Assembly: GCF_000373625.1 (NCBI RefSeq)
Contig: NZ_KB891988.1
Span: 248,001-312,000 of the forward strand
Source: Streptomyces sp. LaPpAH-108
GTDB lineage: Bacteria > Actinomycetota > Actinomycetes > Streptomycetales > Streptomycetaceae
Direction of reading: 5' to 3'
DNA: 64,000 bases
Of the stretch, positions 8,665-18,342 are shown piece by piece. Made by a program: the position numbers and the translations under genes. The stretch's first letter is position 1, and each line of letters begins with the position of its first letter. The notes beneath the pieces were generated by a model. The model saw only the letters and a program-made list of their open reading frames with translations. It searched no databases and was not told the DNA's origin.

Positions 8665-9282
8665 GTGACGAATCTGATGCCCTCCGCCGCCGGCGAGCCC
8701 TCCATCGGCGGTGGCCTCGGCGACCAGGTCTACAACCGGCTGCTGGGCGAGCGGATCATCTTCCTCGGCCAGCAGGTCGACGACGACATCGCCAACAAGA
8801 TCACCGCCCAGCTGCTGCTCCTTGCCGCCGACCCGGACAAGGACATCTACCTCTACATCAACAGCCCCGGCGGCTCGGTGACGGCCGGCATGGCGATCTA
8901 CGACACCATGCAGTACATCCCGAACGACGTGGTCACGATCGCGATGGGCATGGCGGCCTCCATGGGCCAGTTCCTGCTCACCGGCGGCGCCGCGGGCAAG
9001 CGCTTCGCGCTGCCGCACGCGGACATCATGATGCACCAGGGCTCGGCGGGCCTCGGCGGTACGGTCTCGGACATCAAGATCCAGGCCGAGTACCTGCTGC
9101 GCACCAAGAAGCGCATGTCCGAGCTGACCGCCCAGCACTCCGGCCAGACGGTCGAGGCGATCATCCGTGACGGTGACCGCGACCGCTGGTTCACCCCGGA
9201 GGAGGCCAAGGAGTACGGTCTCATCGACGAGATCATCACGCACGCCTCGGGTGTTCCGGGTGGCGGCGGCACCGGTGCCTGA
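8665..9282 (+). CDS. clpP1: ATP-dependent Clp protease proteolytic subunit 1
   Basis: Serine protease subunit that assembles with ClpP2 into the barrel fed by ClpX or ClpC. Seen: NSPGG, the nucleophile Ser99 in GMAASMG, and His124 in [10 protein letters not shown]-terminal GGGGTGA tail. The GTG start at 8665 gives [12 protein letters not shown] and is the start I recall for streptomycete ClpP1; an internal ATG at 8677 is the alternative. 205 aa. It forms an operon with clpP2 (71-base gap) under the ClgR-type site at 8513. Confidence 0.96.
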   Translation: MTNLMPSAAGEPSIGGGLGDQVYNRLLGERIIFLGQQVDDDIANKITAQLLLLAADPDKDIYLYINSPGGSVTAGMAIYDTMQYIPNDVVTIAMGMAASMGQFLLTGGAAGKRFALPHADIMMHQGSAGLGGTVSDIKIQAEYLLRTKKRMSELTAQHSGQTVEAIIRDGDRDRWFTPEEAKEYGLIDEIITHASGVPGGGGTGA

Positions 9283-9353
9283 CCGGCCCGTCCGCGCCAC
9301 GCACCGCCACCACTGAAAGCTTCCAGAACGCCCACCAGGACGGTGAACACCCC

Positions 9354-10019
9354 ATGAGCAACTTCCCCGGCGCCGCCAGCGGTATGTACGAGGGCCCCCG
9401 CCCCGACAGCCGTTACATCATCCCGCGTTTCGTCGAGCGCACCTCCCAGGGCGTCCGCGAGTACGACCCGTACGCGAAGCTCTTCGAAGAGCGCGTGATC
9501 TTCCTCGGCGTCCAGATCGACGACGCGTCCGCCAACGACGTCATGGCGCAGCTGCTGTGCCTGGAGTCGATGGACCCGGACCGCGACATCTCGATCTACA
9601 TCAACAGCCCCGGCGGTGACATGACGGCCCTCACGGCCATCTACGACACCATGCAGTTCGTGAAGCCGGACATCCAGACGGTGTGCATGGGCCAGGCGGC
9701 CTCCGCCGCGGCGATCCTGCTGGCCGCCGGTACGCCGGGCAAGCGCATGGCGCTGCCGAACTCCCGGGTGCTGATCCACCAGCCCGCCGGTTCCACGGGC
9801 CGTGGCCAGCTCTCCGACCTGGAGATCATCGCCAAGGAGTTCACCCGGATGCGTGAGCAGCTGGAGGACATGCTGGCCAAGCACACCAACCGGCCGATCG
9901 AGAAGATCCGCGAGGACATCGAGCGCGACAAGATCCTCACGGCCGAGGAAGCGCTGGAGTACGGCATCGTCGACCAGATCATCTCCACCCGCAAGATGAA
10001 CAACGAGGCGGTCCGCTGA
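9354..10019 (+). CDS. clpP2: ATP-dependent Clp protease proteolytic subunit 2
   Basis: Second ClpP of the pair; actinobacterial ClpP1 and ClpP2 form mixed tetradecamers. 221 aa. Seen: an N-terminal extension with [34 protein letters not shown], Ser117 in GQAASAAA and His142 in RVLIHQP, and the closing [10 protein letters not shown]. The ATG start at 9354 comes before the conserved [16 protein letters not shown]. Its mRNA probably ends or is modulated at the inverted repeat at 10046-10079 before clpX. Confidence 0.97.
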   Translation: MSNFPGAASGMYEGPRPDSRYIIPRFVERTSQGVREYDPYAKLFEERVIFLGVQIDDASANDVMAQLLCLESMDPDRDISIYINSPGGDMTALTAIYDTMQFVKPDIQTVCMGQAASAAAILLAAGTPGKRMALPNSRVLIHQPAGSTGRGQLSDLEIIAKEFTRMREQLEDMLAKHTNRPIEKIREDIERDKILTAEEALEYGIVDQIISTRKMNNEAVR

Positions 10020-10045
10020 CCGCGGCCGTGTGTTTCTGGGCCGCT

Positions 10046-10079
10046 TTGGCAGGGTCCACGTCAAAGTGAACCCTGCCAA
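10046..10079. promoter_or_regulatory. Inverted repeat between clpP2 and clpX
   Basis: Two 14-base arms, TTGGCAGGGTCCAC and GTGAACCCTGCCAA, match at 13 of 14 positions around GTCAAA. It could terminate clpP1P2, attenuate readthrough or bind a regulator of clpX; the sequence does not decide. Confidence 0.6.
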
Positions 10080-10187
10080 GGGGGCCCCGAACACGGCCCC
10101 GGGCAAGGTACCGTCGGACATAAGGCAGCACCAGGAGCCGCAGGGCCGTAGCGTCCAGGCGTCTCCCAGGCGAAGGGGAAGCACACC

Positions 10188-11474
10188 GTGGCACGCATCG
10201 GTGACGGCGGCGATCTGCTCAAGTGCTCGTTCTGTGGCAAGAGCCAGAAGCAGGTCAAGAAGCTCATCGCAGGGCCCGGTGTGTACATCTGCGACGAGTG
10301 CATCGATCTCTGCAACGAGATCATCGAGGAAGAGCTCGCGGAGACCAGCGAGGTGCGCTGGGAGGAGCTGCCCAAGCCCCGCGAGATCTACGAGTTCCTC
10401 GAGGGCTACGTGGTCGGCCAGGAGGCCGCCAAGAAGGCCCTGTCGGTCGCGGTGTACAACCACTACAAGCGGGTCCAGGCCGGTGAGAACGGCGGCGCAC
10501 AGGGCCGCGAGGACGCCATCGAGCTGGCGAAGTCGAACATCCTGCTGCTCGGCCCCACGGGCTCGGGCAAGACCCTCCTCGCGCAGACCCTGGCCCGGAT
10601 GCTGAACGTCCCCTTCGCGATCGCGGACGCCACCGCGCTCACCGAGGCGGGATACGTCGGCGAGGACGTCGAGAACATCCTCCTGAAGCTCATCCAGGCG
10701 GCCGACTACGACGTCAAGAAGGCCGAGACCGGGATCATCTACATCGACGAGATCGACAAGGTGGCCCGCAAGAGCGAGAACCCCTCGATCACGCGCGACG
10801 TGAGCGGCGAGGGCGTCCAGCAGGCGCTGCTGAAGATCCTGGAGGGCACCACCGCCTCGGTCCCGCCGCAGGGCGGACGCAAGCACCCGCACCAGGAGTT
10901 CATCCAGATCGACACGACGAACGTCCTGTTCATCGTGGGCGGTGCCTTCGCGGGCCTCGAGAAGATCATCGAGGCCCGGGCGGGCGCCAAGGGCATCGGC
11001 TTCGGCGCCACCATCCGCTCCAAGCGGGAGCTGGCCGCCAAGGACATCTTCGAGGACATCATGCCCGAGGACCTGGTGAAGTTCGGGATGATCCCCGAGT
11101 TCATCGGCCGTCTCCCGGTCATCACCTCGGTGCACAACCTGGACCGCGAGGCCCTGCTCAAGATCCTCGTCGAGCCGCGCAACGCCCTGGTCAAGCAGTA
11201 CCAGCGGCTGTTCGAACTCGACGGTGTGGAGCTGGACTTCGAGCGCGAGGCGCTGGAGGCCATCGCCGACCAGGCCATCCTCCGCCAGACCGGCGCGCGT
11301 GGTCTGCGCGCCATCATGGAGGAGGTGCTGATGTCGGTGATGTACGAGGTGCCGTCCCGCAAGGACGTGGCCCGCGTGGTCATCACGGCCGACGTCGTCC
11401 ACTCCAACGTCAACCCGACCCTCATCCCCCGCGACTCCCGGGGCCGGGGCCAGGGCGAGCAGAAGACCGCCTAG
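10188..11474 (+). CDS. clpX: ATP-dependent Clp protease ATP-binding subunit ClpX
   Basis: AAA+ unfoldase that recognises, unfolds and threads substrates into ClpP. 428 aa. Seen: the N-terminal zinc-binding domain with CSFC near residue 13 and CDEC near 34, Walker A GPTGSGKT near 121-128, Walker [10 protein letters not shown] near 183-191, the sensor/arginine-finger region after PEFIGRLPV, and the ARGLRAI sensor-2 helix. The GTG start at 10188 gives [17 protein letters not shown]. It is 168 bases from clpP2 with a large inverted repeat between, so it probably has its own promoter. Confidence 0.98.
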   Translation: MARIGDGGDLLKCSFCGKSQKQVKKLIAGPGVYICDECIDLCNEIIEEELAETSEVRWEELPKPREIYEFLEGYVVGQEAAKKALSVAVYNHYKRVQAGENGGAQGREDAIELAKSNILLLGPTGSGKTLLAQTLARMLNVPFAIADATALTEAGYVGEDVENILLKLIQAADYDVKKAETGIIYIDEIDKVARKSENPSITRDVSGEGVQQALLKILEGTTASVPPQGGRKHPHQEFIQIDTTNVLFIVGGAFAGLEKIIEARAGAKGIGFGATIRSKRELAAKDIFEDIMPEDLVKFGMIPEFIGRLPVITSVHNLDREALLKILVEPRNALVKQYQRLFELDGVELDFEREALEAIADQAILRQTGARGLRAIMEEVLMSVMYEVPSRKDVARVVITADVVHSNVNPTLIPRDSRGRGQGEQKTA

Positions 11475-11490
11475 CACGCGGCACGGCATG

Positions 11491-11529
11491 CGAGAGGGCC
11501 CCCGTCCGGCGCGGACGGGGGCCCTCTCG
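11491..11529. terminator. Bidirectional terminator after clpX
   Basis: Perfect 18-base stem (CGAGAGGGCCCCCGTCCG with its complement) around GCG, between convergent clpX and the proline-rich membrane protein gene. Able to serve both strands. Confidence 0.92.
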
Positions 11530-11555
11530 CGTGAAACCGTCACGCCGCGACCCGG

Positions 11556-12572
11556 TCAGGCCGCGACGCGGATCTCCTTGCGCAGCCGCGCCACCAGGTC
11601 GGCGTCGGCCTCCAGGTCACTGGGGCGGCCCGCCGCGAGCGTGGCGATGTCCATCGGCATCACGAACCCGATGGTGCTGTGGTCGCCCCACACACAGACC
11701 GAGACGGTCATCTGCTCGGGCATCCCCTTGGCGGTGCTGTCGGTGGCCACCTTGGCGTGCTGGCACTTGAGCACGGCGTCCCCGAGCGCGGCGGGAGTGA
11801 ACGACTCCGGCTCGCCCACCAGCTTGTACTTGTTCTCCTCGTCCTTGTTCCCCTGGTCCTTCAGATAGGCGAACATCGCGTCCACGGTCTTCTCCGGGTC
11901 GGCGACCGTGCCGTAGACCCCGCCGAACTCCATGAGCTTCTTGCTCAGCGGGTTCGCCTCGTTCCCGGCCGCGTACTCGGCGGTCACGTCCTTCGGGTCC
12001 TGCACGCCCCAGGTCTCGGCGTCCTTCAGGTCGTCCTGGGTCATGGCGCCCGCGTCGCTCTTGCCCTTGTGGTACTCGGAGAGCACCTGGGAGGGCGTCA
12101 CCAGCTTGTGCGGGCCGTCGTCCGCGACCGAGGCGGACCCGTCGTCACCACCGCTGAAGGCGAAGAACGCGCCCACCACCACGGCGACGGCCACCACGGC
12201 CGCCCCGACGATCAGCCCGGTCTTCTTCTTGCCCCCGGTGGGCACCGGCGCCTGCGGAGCCCCGTAGGACGGCGGGCCGTAGGGCGGCTGCTGGCCGTAC
12301 GGGTTCGGCGGCTGCTGCCCGTAGGGGTTCTGCTGCGGCACGCCCTGCTGCGGGTACGCGTACCCCGGCTGCGGGGCCCCGGGCGGGGGCGGCGGGGGCG
12401 GTACCGGGGCCGCACCCTGCGGGGGATAGCCGTAGCCGGGCCGGGGCGCGGGCGGCGGCTGCTGTCCGTAGGGGCCCGGCTGGGCGTACGGGCCGGGCTG
12501 CCCGGGCGGCGGGCCGTACGGACCCGGCTGCTGGGGCGGTCCGCCGTACGGGCCCGGCTGGTTGCTGCTCAT
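11556..12572 (-). CDS. Proline/glycine/tyrosine-rich membrane protein
   Basis: Function not recognised. The first roughly 112 of 338 residues are a low-complexity cytoplasmic domain of PGPYG and PPxG units. A KKKTG basic stop and one transmembrane helix (about 118-136, [19 protein letters not shown]) follow, then a roughly 200-residue extracytoplasmic domain with two cysteines (in KCQHAK and VCVWGD) that could pair. Such Pro-rich-tail plus single-helix proteins are common in actinobacterial envelopes. The start MSSNQPG at 12572 has aggaacc/gagga upstream. Convergent with clpX and divergent from valS. Confidence 0.85.
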   Translation of the reverse strand: MSSNQPGPYGGPPQQPGPYGPPPGQPGPYAQPGPYGQQPPPAPRPGYGYPPQGAAPVPPPPPPPGAPQPGYAYPQQGVPQQNPYGQQPPNPYGQQPPYGPPSYGAPQAPVPTGGKKKTGLIVGAAVVAVAVVVGAFFAFSGGDDGSASVADDGPHKLVTPSQVLSEYHKGKSDAGAMTQDDLKDAETWGVQDPKDVTAEYAAGNEANPLSKKLMEFGGVYGTVADPEKTVDAMFAYLKDQGNKDEENKYKLVGEPESFTPAALGDAVLKCQHAKVATDSTAKGMPEQMTVSVCVWGDHSTIGFVMPMDIATLAAGRPSDLEADADLVARLRKEIRVAA

Positions 12573-12696
12573 TCCTCGGTTCCCCTCCACACGCTCCTGT
12601 GTCCCCGCCATCCTGGCCCAGCCGTGACAGGGGCACGGCACCGGGGGCCGCACCGTTACAGAACAAACGCGTTTCTGGACCACCCCCCGGCACCTC

Positions 12697-12702
12697 TAAA
12701 CT
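12697..12702 (+). promoter_or_regulatory. -10 element of a leaderless valS transcript
   Basis: TAAACT lies 7 bases before the valS GTG. With transcription starting 6-7 bases downstream, the mRNA would begin at or next to the start codon. There is no ribosome-binding site, and the -35 is weak. Confidence 0.6.
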
Positions 12703-12709
12703 GACCCCC

Positions 12710-15334
12710 GTGACCGAGAACGCTCAGCAGCAGCCATCAGCGCCCGACACCGAACTGCCGACCCAGTACGCGCCGGCCGATGTAGAGGGGCCGCTGTACG
12801 AGCGCTGGGTGGAGCGGGGCTACTTCGAGGCGGACGCGAAGAGCGACAAGCCGCCCTTCACCGTCGTCATCCCCCCGCCCAACGTCACCGGCAGCCTCCA
12901 CCTGGGCCACGCCTTCGAGCACACGATCATCGACGCGCTGACCCGCCGCAAGCGGATGCAGGGCTTCGAGACCCTGTGGCAGCCCGGCATGGACCACGCG
13001 GGCATCGCCACCCAGAACGTGGTCGAGCGCGAGCTGGCCAAGGAGGGCAAGTCCCGCCACGACCTGGGCCGCGAGGAGTTCGTCGAGCGCGTCTGGCAGT
13101 GGAAGGCCGAGTCCGGCGGCCAGATCTCCGGCCAGATGCGCCGCCTCGGCGACGGCGTCGCCTGGTCCCGCGAGCGCTTCACCATGGACGAGGGCCTGTC
13201 CCAGGCCGTCCAGACCATCTTCAAGCGCCTCTACGACGACGAGCTGATCTACCGCGCCGAGCGCATCATCAACTGGTGCCCGCGCTGTCTGACCGCGATC
13301 TCCGACATCGAGGTCGAGTACCAGGACGACGACGGCGAACTGGTCTCCATGAAGTACGGCGACGGGGACGAGACGATCGTCGTCGCCACCACCCGCGCCG
13401 AGACGATGCTCGGAGACACGGCCGTCGCCGTCCACCCCGACGACGAGCGCTACCAGCACCTCATCGGCAAGCTCATCAAGCTCCCGCTGACCGACCGCTC
13501 CATCCCGGTCGTCGCCGACGAGCACGTCGACCCCGAGTTCGGCACCGGCGCCGTCAAGGTGACGCCCGCCCACGACCCGAACGACTTCGAGATCGGCCAG
13601 CGGCACGACCTGCCGTCCATCACCGTCATGGACGAGCACGCCGTCATCACCACCCCCGGCCCCTTCCAGGGCCTGGACCGCCTGGAGGCCCGCTCCGCGA
13701 TCGTCGCCGCCCTGCGCGCCGACGGCCGGATCGTCGCCGAGAAGCGGCCCTACGTCCACTCGGTCGGCCACTGCTCGCGCTGCAAGACCACCATCGAGCC
13801 GCGCCTGTCCATGCAGTGGTGGGTCAAGGTCGGCCCGCTCGCCCAGGCCGCCGGTGACGCGGTCCGCGACGGCAAGGTCAAGATCCACCCGCAGGAGATG
13901 GAGAAGCGGTACTTCGACTGGGTCGACAACCTCCACGACTGGTGCATCTCGCGCCAGCTGTGGTGGGGCCACCGCATCCCGGTCTGGTACGGCCCGGACG
14001 GCGAGGTCGTCTGCGTCGGCCCCGACGAGGAGCCGCCCACCGGCGAGGGCTGGCACCAGGACAGCGACGTCCTCGACACCTGGTTCTCCTCCGGCCTGTG
14101 GCCCTTCTCCACCCTGGGCTGGCCCGAGCAGACCGAATCGCTCGCGAAGTTCTACCCGAACTCCGTCCTGGTCACCGGCTACGACATCCTCTTCTTCTGG
14201 GTCGCCCGGATGATGATGTTCGGCCTCTACGCGATGGACGGCACCCCGCCGTTCCACACCATCGCCCTGCACGGCATGGTCCGCGACCAGTTCGGCAAGA
14301 AGATGTCGAAGTCCTTCGGGAACGTCGTCAACCCGCTGGACTGGATGGACAAGTACGGCTCCGACGCGCTGCGCTTCACCCTCGCGCGCGGCGCCAACCC
14401 GGGCGTCGACGTGCCGATCGGCGAGGACTGGGTCCAGGGCTCGCGCAACTTCGCCAACAAGATCTGGAACGCGACCCGCTTCGCGCTGATGAACGGCGCG
14501 ACGGTCGAGGGGCCGCTGCCCGAGCCGTCGGCGATGTCCGCCACCGACCGCTGGATCCTCTCCCGCCTCAACTCGGTGGTCGCCGAAGTCGACGCGCTCT
14601 ACGAGGACTACCAGTTCGCCAAGCTCTCCGACGCGCTGTTCCACTTCGCGTGGGACGAGGTCTTCGACTGGTACGTCGAGCTGTCCAAGACGACCTTCCA
14701 GGCGGGCGGCGAGGCGGCCGAGGTCTCCCAGCGGGTCCTCGGCGAGGTCCTGGACGTCACGCTCAAGCTGCTGCACCCGGTGGTCCCCTTCGTCACCGAG
14801 ACGCTGTGGACGACGCTGACGGGCGGGGAGTCGCTGGTCATCGCCGAGTGGCCGACCGACTCCGGCTTCCGTGACGCTGCGGCCGAGCGGGAGATCGAAT
14901 CCCTCCAGTCGGTCATCACCGAGGTCCGCCGCTTCCGCGCCGACCAGGGGCTGCAGCCCGGGCAGCGCGTCCCGGCCCGGCTGACCCTGTCCGGCACGGC
15001 CCTCGTCCCGCACGAGGCGGCGATCCGCCAGCTCCTGCGCCTCCAGCCGGAGGGCGAGTCCTTCACGGCGACGGCCACCCTCCCGGTCGCCGGTGCCGAG
15101 GTCGCCCTCGACCTCTCCGGCACGATCGACGTCGCCGCGGAGCGCAAGCGCCTGGCGAAGGACCTCGCGGCGGCGGAGAAGGAGAAGTCCGCCGCGACGG
15201 CCAAGCTCGGCAACGAGGCGTTCCTCGCCAAGGCGCCGGACGCGGTGGTCGACAAGATCCGAGGCCGCCTCGCCAAGGCGGAGGAGGACCTGACCCGCCT
15301 CCAGTCCCAGCTGGACCGCTTGCCGGCTGCGTAA
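12710..15334 (+). CDS. valS: Valyl-tRNA synthetase
   Basis: Class I aminoacyl-tRNA synthetase charging tRNA-Val, with an editing domain against threonine. 874 aa. Seen: the HIGH-type motif HLGH within [16 protein letters not shown] near residues 55-70, the CP1 editing insertion with [17 protein letters not shown] near 225-245, KMSKS near 530, the anticodon-binding domain and a C-terminal coiled coil ([18 protein letters not shown] onward) typical of ValRS. The GTG start at 12710 is set by the TAAACT hexamer just upstream and by [20 protein letters not shown]. Confidence 0.98.
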   Translation: MTENAQQQPSAPDTELPTQYAPADVEGPLYERWVERGYFEADAKSDKPPFTVVIPPPNVTGSLHLGHAFEHTIIDALTRRKRMQGFETLWQPGMDHAGIATQNVVERELAKEGKSRHDLGREEFVERVWQWKAESGGQISGQMRRLGDGVAWSRERFTMDEGLSQAVQTIFKRLYDDELIYRAERIINWCPRCLTAISDIEVEYQDDDGELVSMKYGDGDETIVVATTRAETMLGDTAVAVHPDDERYQHLIGKLIKLPLTDRSIPVVADEHVDPEFGTGAVKVTPAHDPNDFEIGQRHDLPSITVMDEHAVITTPGPFQGLDRLEARSAIVAALRADGRIVAEKRPYVHSVGHCSRCKTTIEPRLSMQWWVKVGPLAQAAGDAVRDGKVKIHPQEMEKRYFDWVDNLHDWCISRQLWWGHRIPVWYGPDGEVVCVGPDEEPPTGEGWHQDSDVLDTWFSSGLWPFSTLGWPEQTESLAKFYPNSVLVTGYDILFFWVARMMMFGLYAMDGTPPFHTIALHGMVRDQFGKKMSKSFGNVVNPLDWMDKYGSDALRFTLARGANPGVDVPIGEDWVQGSRNFANKIWNATRFALMNGATVEGPLPEPSAMSATDRWILSRLNSVVAEVDALYEDYQFAKLSDALFHFAWDEVFDWYVELSKTTFQAGGEAAEVSQRVLGEVLDVTLKLLHPVVPFVTETLWTTLTGGESLVIAEWPTDSGFRDAAAEREIESLQSVITEVRRFRADQGLQPGQRVPARLTLSGTALVPHEAAIRQLLRLQPEGESFTATATLPVAGAEVALDLSGTIDVAAERKRLAKDLAAAEKEKSAATAKLGNEAFLAKAPDAVVDKIRGRLAKAEEDLTRLQSQLDRLPAA

Positions 15335-15350
15335 GCGCGGCAGAGTTTGG

Positions 15351-15386
15351 AAGGCCCCCGGTGCTGCGGTCGGCGCCGGGGGCCTT
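15351..15386 (+). terminator. Terminator after valS
   Basis: AAGGCCCCCGG pairs with CCGGGGGCCTT around a 14-base loop, 17 bases after the valS stop. Confidence 0.85.
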
Positions 15387-15494
15387 CGCTTGCCCGCGCG
15401 TGCGGGGTGCCGCTGCGCCCACCCGTGCCGCCCCAGCGGCACGACTGCCCGCAGCGGCGGCAGGTGGGGGGAGGGGGGTGCTTTTTGCTTTTAA

Positions 15495-15536
15495 GGGGCG
15501 CGGGGAACTGCGCGACAAGCCACGATGCACCCGCAC
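15495..15536. repeat. 42-bp intergenic repeat, copy 2
   Basis: Begins GGGGCGCGGGGAACTGCGCG and follows a T-rich run (ctttttgcttttaa). 40 of 42 positions equal copy 1 at 8439. Copy 3 begins only 81 bases further on. Confidence 0.8.
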
Positions 15537-15575
15537 TCCACCACCGGCGGGACCGCCCACGGCGAGGGGGTTTCA

Positions 15576-15617
15576 GGGGCGCGGGGAACTGCGCGATCAG
15601 GCACAACGCACTCGCAC
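15576..15617. repeat. 42-bp intergenic repeat, copy 3
   Basis: Same first 21 bases as copies 1 and 2, then diverging (tcaggcacaacgc) and ending in CGCAC at the same length. It ends 34 bases before the -10 of folC, so it may influence folC transcription or end valS readthrough. Confidence 0.75.
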
Positions 15618-15651
15618 CCGGACCACCACGCGCAACCACCCCACCGCTCCG

Positions 15652-15657
15652 TAAACT
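15652..15657 (+). promoter_or_regulatory. -10 element of a leaderless folC transcript
   Basis: TAAACT followed by exactly 6 bases (GGCCCC) and the GTG start. The hexamer and spacing mirror valS, pointing to leaderless translation. Confidence 0.6.
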
Positions 15658-15663
15658 GGCCCC

Positions 15664-17169
15664 GTGAGCGACGAGCAGCCCGGTAACGACAGCCCCGACC
15701 CCTTCGAAGAGATCATCGCGGAGGAGACCGACCGCGACCCCGACCTCGCCGTGATCGAGGCGGGCAGCCGCACCCTGCGCACCCAGGGCGGCCCGCCGCA
15801 GGCGGACGTGCCGGCCCGCCCCGAGGACCCCGAACTCGACCGCGCCCTGCGCGAGGTCGAGACGGAGCTGGCGAGCCGCTGGGGCGAGACCAAGCTGGAG
15901 CCCTCCGTCACCCGCATCGCCGCCCTGATGGACGTACTCGGCGAGCCCCAGCGCACGTACCCCTCCCTCCACATCACCGGCACCAACGGCAAGACCTCCA
16001 CCGCCCGCATGATCGAGGCCCTGCTCGGCGCCTTCGAGCTGCGCACCGGCCGCTACACCAGCCCCCACGTGCAGTCCGTGACCGAGCGGATCAGCCTGGA
16101 CGGCGCCCCGATCAGCGCCGAGCGGTTCATCGAGACGTACCAGGACATCAAGCCGTACATCGAGATGGTGGACGCCTCCCAGGAGTACCGGCTGTCCTTC
16201 TTCGAGGTGCTGACCGGCATGGCGTACGCCGCCTTCGCCGACGCGCCCGTGGACGTCGCCGTGGTCGAGGTCGGCATGGGCGGCAGCTGGGACGCGACGA
16301 ACGTGATCGACGGCGACGTCGCCGTGATCACCCCCATCGGCCTGGACCACACCGACCGGCTGGGGGAGACCCCCGAGCAGATCGCCGTCGAGAAGTCCGG
16401 GATCATCAAGCCGGACTCGACCGTGATCATGGCGCAGCAGCCGGTGGACGCGGCGCAGGTGCTGCTGAAGAAGGCCGTCGAGGAGAACGCCACCGTGGCC
16501 CGCGAGGGTCTGGAGTTCGGCGTGGTGGACCGGCAGGTCGCGGTCGGCGGACAGCTGGTCACCCTGCGCGGCCTGGGCGGCGAGTACCCGGAGGTCTACC
16601 TCCCGCTGCACGGCGCCCACCAGGCGCACAACGCTGCCGTGGCCCTCGCCGCCGTGGAGGCGTTCTTCGGCGTCGGCGCCGAGCGGGCCCAGCCGCTGGA
16701 CATCGACACCGTGCGCAAGGCGTTCGCGTCCGTCGCGAGCCCCGGCCGACTGGAGGTCGTCCGCCGCTCCCCGACCGTCGTGCTGGACGCCGCCCACAAC
16801 CCGGCCGGGGCCGAGGCCGCCGCCGAGGCGGTGCGCGAGGCGTTCGACTTCAGCCGGCTGATCGGTGTGGTCGGCGCGAGCGCGGACAAGAACGTGCGCG
16901 GACTCCTGGAGGCGTTCGAGCCGCTGTTCACGGAGGTCGTGATCACCCAGAACTCCAGCCACCGCGCCATGGACGCGGACGAGCTGGCCGCCGTCGCCGT
17001 CGAGGTGTTCGGCGAGGACCGGGTCCAGGTCGAGCCGCAGCTGCCGGAAGCCCTGGAGGCCGCGATCACGCTGGCCGAGGAGGAGGGCGAGTTCTCGGGT
17101 GGCGGTGTGCTCGTCACTGGTTCGGTCATCACGGTGGGCGAGGCACGCCTGCTGCTCGGGAAGGGCTGA
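15664..17169 (+). CDS. folC: Folylpolyglutamate synthase/dihydrofolate synthase
   Basis: Adds glutamate to dihydropteroate and to reduced folates, keeping folates in the cell. 501 aa, longer than E. coli FolC by an acidic N-terminal extension of about 60 residues before EVETELASRWGE. Seen: the P-loop ITGTNGKTSTARMIEAL near 104-120, the Mur-ligase central motif VVEVGMGGSWDATN near 200-213, and DAAHNPAG near 377-384. It follows valS as in Mycobacterium and lies 11 bases before the DUF4233 gene, so the two are co-transcribed. Confidence 0.96.
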   Translation: MSDEQPGNDSPDPFEEIIAEETDRDPDLAVIEAGSRTLRTQGGPPQADVPARPEDPELDRALREVETELASRWGETKLEPSVTRIAALMDVLGEPQRTYPSLHITGTNGKTSTARMIEALLGAFELRTGRYTSPHVQSVTERISLDGAPISAERFIETYQDIKPYIEMVDASQEYRLSFFEVLTGMAYAAFADAPVDVAVVEVGMGGSWDATNVIDGDVAVITPIGLDHTDRLGETPEQIAVEKSGIIKPDSTVIMAQQPVDAAQVLLKKAVEENATVAREGLEFGVVDRQVAVGGQLVTLRGLGGEYPEVYLPLHGAHQAHNAAVALAAVEAFFGVGAERAQPLDIDTVRKAFASVASPGRLEVVRRSPTVVLDAAHNPAGAEAAAEAVREAFDFSRLIGVVGASADKNVRGLLEAFEPLFTEVVITQNSSHRAMDADELAAVAVEVFGEDRVQVEPQLPEALEAAITLAEEEGEFSGGGVLVTGSVITVGEARLLLGKG

Positions 17170-17180
17170 GAGGTTCCGTC

Positions 17181-17540
17181 GTGCGTACGCTCTGTTCATC
17201 GACGCTGATCGGTGAGTTCTTCATCATCGGTTTCGCGGGCCTGGTGGCCATGAAGGACCCCTCGCTCGCCATGTCCACGGTGTGGCTGGTGTGCGGGATC
17301 GCCATGGCCCTGTCCGTGCTGCTGTGCGGCATGGTGACCCGCCCCGGCGGCGTCGCCCTCGGCTGGGCCCTCCAGCTCGCCCTCATCGTCTCGGGCATCT
17401 TCGTGCCGATGATGTACATCATGGGCGCGGTCTTCGCCGCCCTGTGGTGGGCGTCGGTGCACTATGGCCGAAAGGTGGATGAAGCGAAGGCCCGGTTCGC
17501 CGCGGCGGCCGAGCCCACCTCCACACCTGACGCTGCGTGA
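17181..17540 (+). CDS. DUF4233 small membrane protein
   Basis: 119 aa with four hydrophobic segments and a short charged tail, matching the DUF4233 family that sits between folC and ndk in many actinobacteria. No function is known to me. Seen: MRTLCSSTLIGEFF, IGFAGLVAMKD, a central VCGIAMALSVLLCGM helix and ALWWASVHYG before the tail. The GTG start at 17181 lies 11 bases after folC. Confidence 0.9.
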   Translation: MRTLCSSTLIGEFFIIGFAGLVAMKDPSLAMSTVWLVCGIAMALSVLLCGMVTRPGGVALGWALQLALIVSGIFVPMMYIMGAVFAALWWASVHYGRKVDEAKARFAAAAEPTSTPDAA

Positions 17541-17567
17541 CGAGTGCCACGACACGCCCTGTAATCT
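17538..17567 (+). promoter_or_regulatory. Promoter of ndk
   Basis: TGACGA (17538-17543), an 18-base spacer and TAATCT (17562-17567), 36 bases before the ndk start and overlapping the DUF4233 stop. Confidence 0.6.
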
Positions 17568-17603
17568 CGTGCCACCGCACACGTCAGTCCTAAGGAGCCT
17601 TCC

Positions 17604-18017
17604 GTGACCCAGCGCACCCTCGTCCTGCTCAAGCCCGACGCCGTCCGTCGTGGCCTGACCGGCGAGATCATCAGCCGTATCGAGCGGAAGGCCGACTGGC
17701 GGATCACGGCGCTGGAGCTGCGCACACTGGACCAGGACACGCTGGAGCTGCACTACGGCGAGCACAAGGGCAAGCCTTTCTACGAGCCGCTGGTCGAGTT
17801 CATGTCCTCCGGTCCGGTCGTCGCGCTGATCGTCGAGGGTGAGCGGGTCATCGAGGGTGTGCGGCAGCTCGCCGGTCCGACGGACCCGATCGCCGCGGCT
17901 CCCGGGTCCATCCGCGGTGACTACGGCGTGATCGTCCGCGAGAACCTGATCCACGCGTCCGACTCCGAGGAGTCGGCCGAACGCGAGGTGAAGATCTTCT
18001 TCCCGGGTCGTGTCTGA
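17604..18017 (+). CDS. ndk: Nucleoside diphosphate kinase
   Basis: Moves the gamma-phosphate between nucleoside di- and triphosphates through a phosphohistidine. 137 aa, standard length. Seen: TLVLLKPDAVRRGL at the start, the Lys11-type phosphate contact, and the catalytic His117 in NLIHASDS. The GTG start at 17604 follows AAGGAG with good spacing. Confidence 0.98.
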   Translation: MTQRTLVLLKPDAVRRGLTGEIISRIERKADWRITALELRTLDQDTLELHYGEHKGKPFYEPLVEFMSSGPVVALIVEGERVIEGVRQLAGPTDPIAAAPGSIRGDYGVIVRENLIHASDSEESAEREVKIFFPGRV

Positions 18018-18107
18018 CCGGTGCCCGGCGGCCCGTCCGGGCCACGCCGTGCGGAGTTTCCGAGAATTTTTCTGAGTGACCGTCAGGTCGGCAGGACGCC
18101 CGGACCT

Positions 18108-18135
18108 GGGACGGCCGTACGATTTCGGCCGTCCC
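18108..18135 (+). terminator. Perfect hairpin downstream of ndk
   Basis: GGGACGGCCG and its exact complement around TACGATTT, about 90 bases after ndk. Probably the ndk terminator; it also lies upstream of the mreB promoter region (18136-18342). Confidence 0.7.
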
Positions 18136-18342
18136 TTGGCATATGCGTTGCCGATCGGGGGAACGTGTGCCCCCGATGGGCCGTCTCCACAAGCGAGGCG
18201 CCGCGTCATCTGCTGACAATGGCGAAGACCCTCGCGCGATGTCCGTGAAGGCGCGTCTACGATGGAACCCTTCACGTCACCGCACCCACCTCGCCTACCT
18301 GAAAAGCCCTCAAAAGCTCGTGGGAAGGCCAGACGAATCCTG

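Noticed and set aside
8898..11543. 881-residue minus-strand frame across clpP1, clpP2 and clpX
   Set aside because: Shadow of three genes with unmistakable motifs on the plus strand.
12573..12709. T-box or other tRNA-sensing leader before valS
   Set aside because: The -10 lies 7 bases before the start codon, leaving no room for a leader RNA.
12737..15442. 901-residue minus-strand frame over valS
   Set aside because: Antisense to the HIGH and KMSKS motifs of ValRS; composition typical of a GC shadow.
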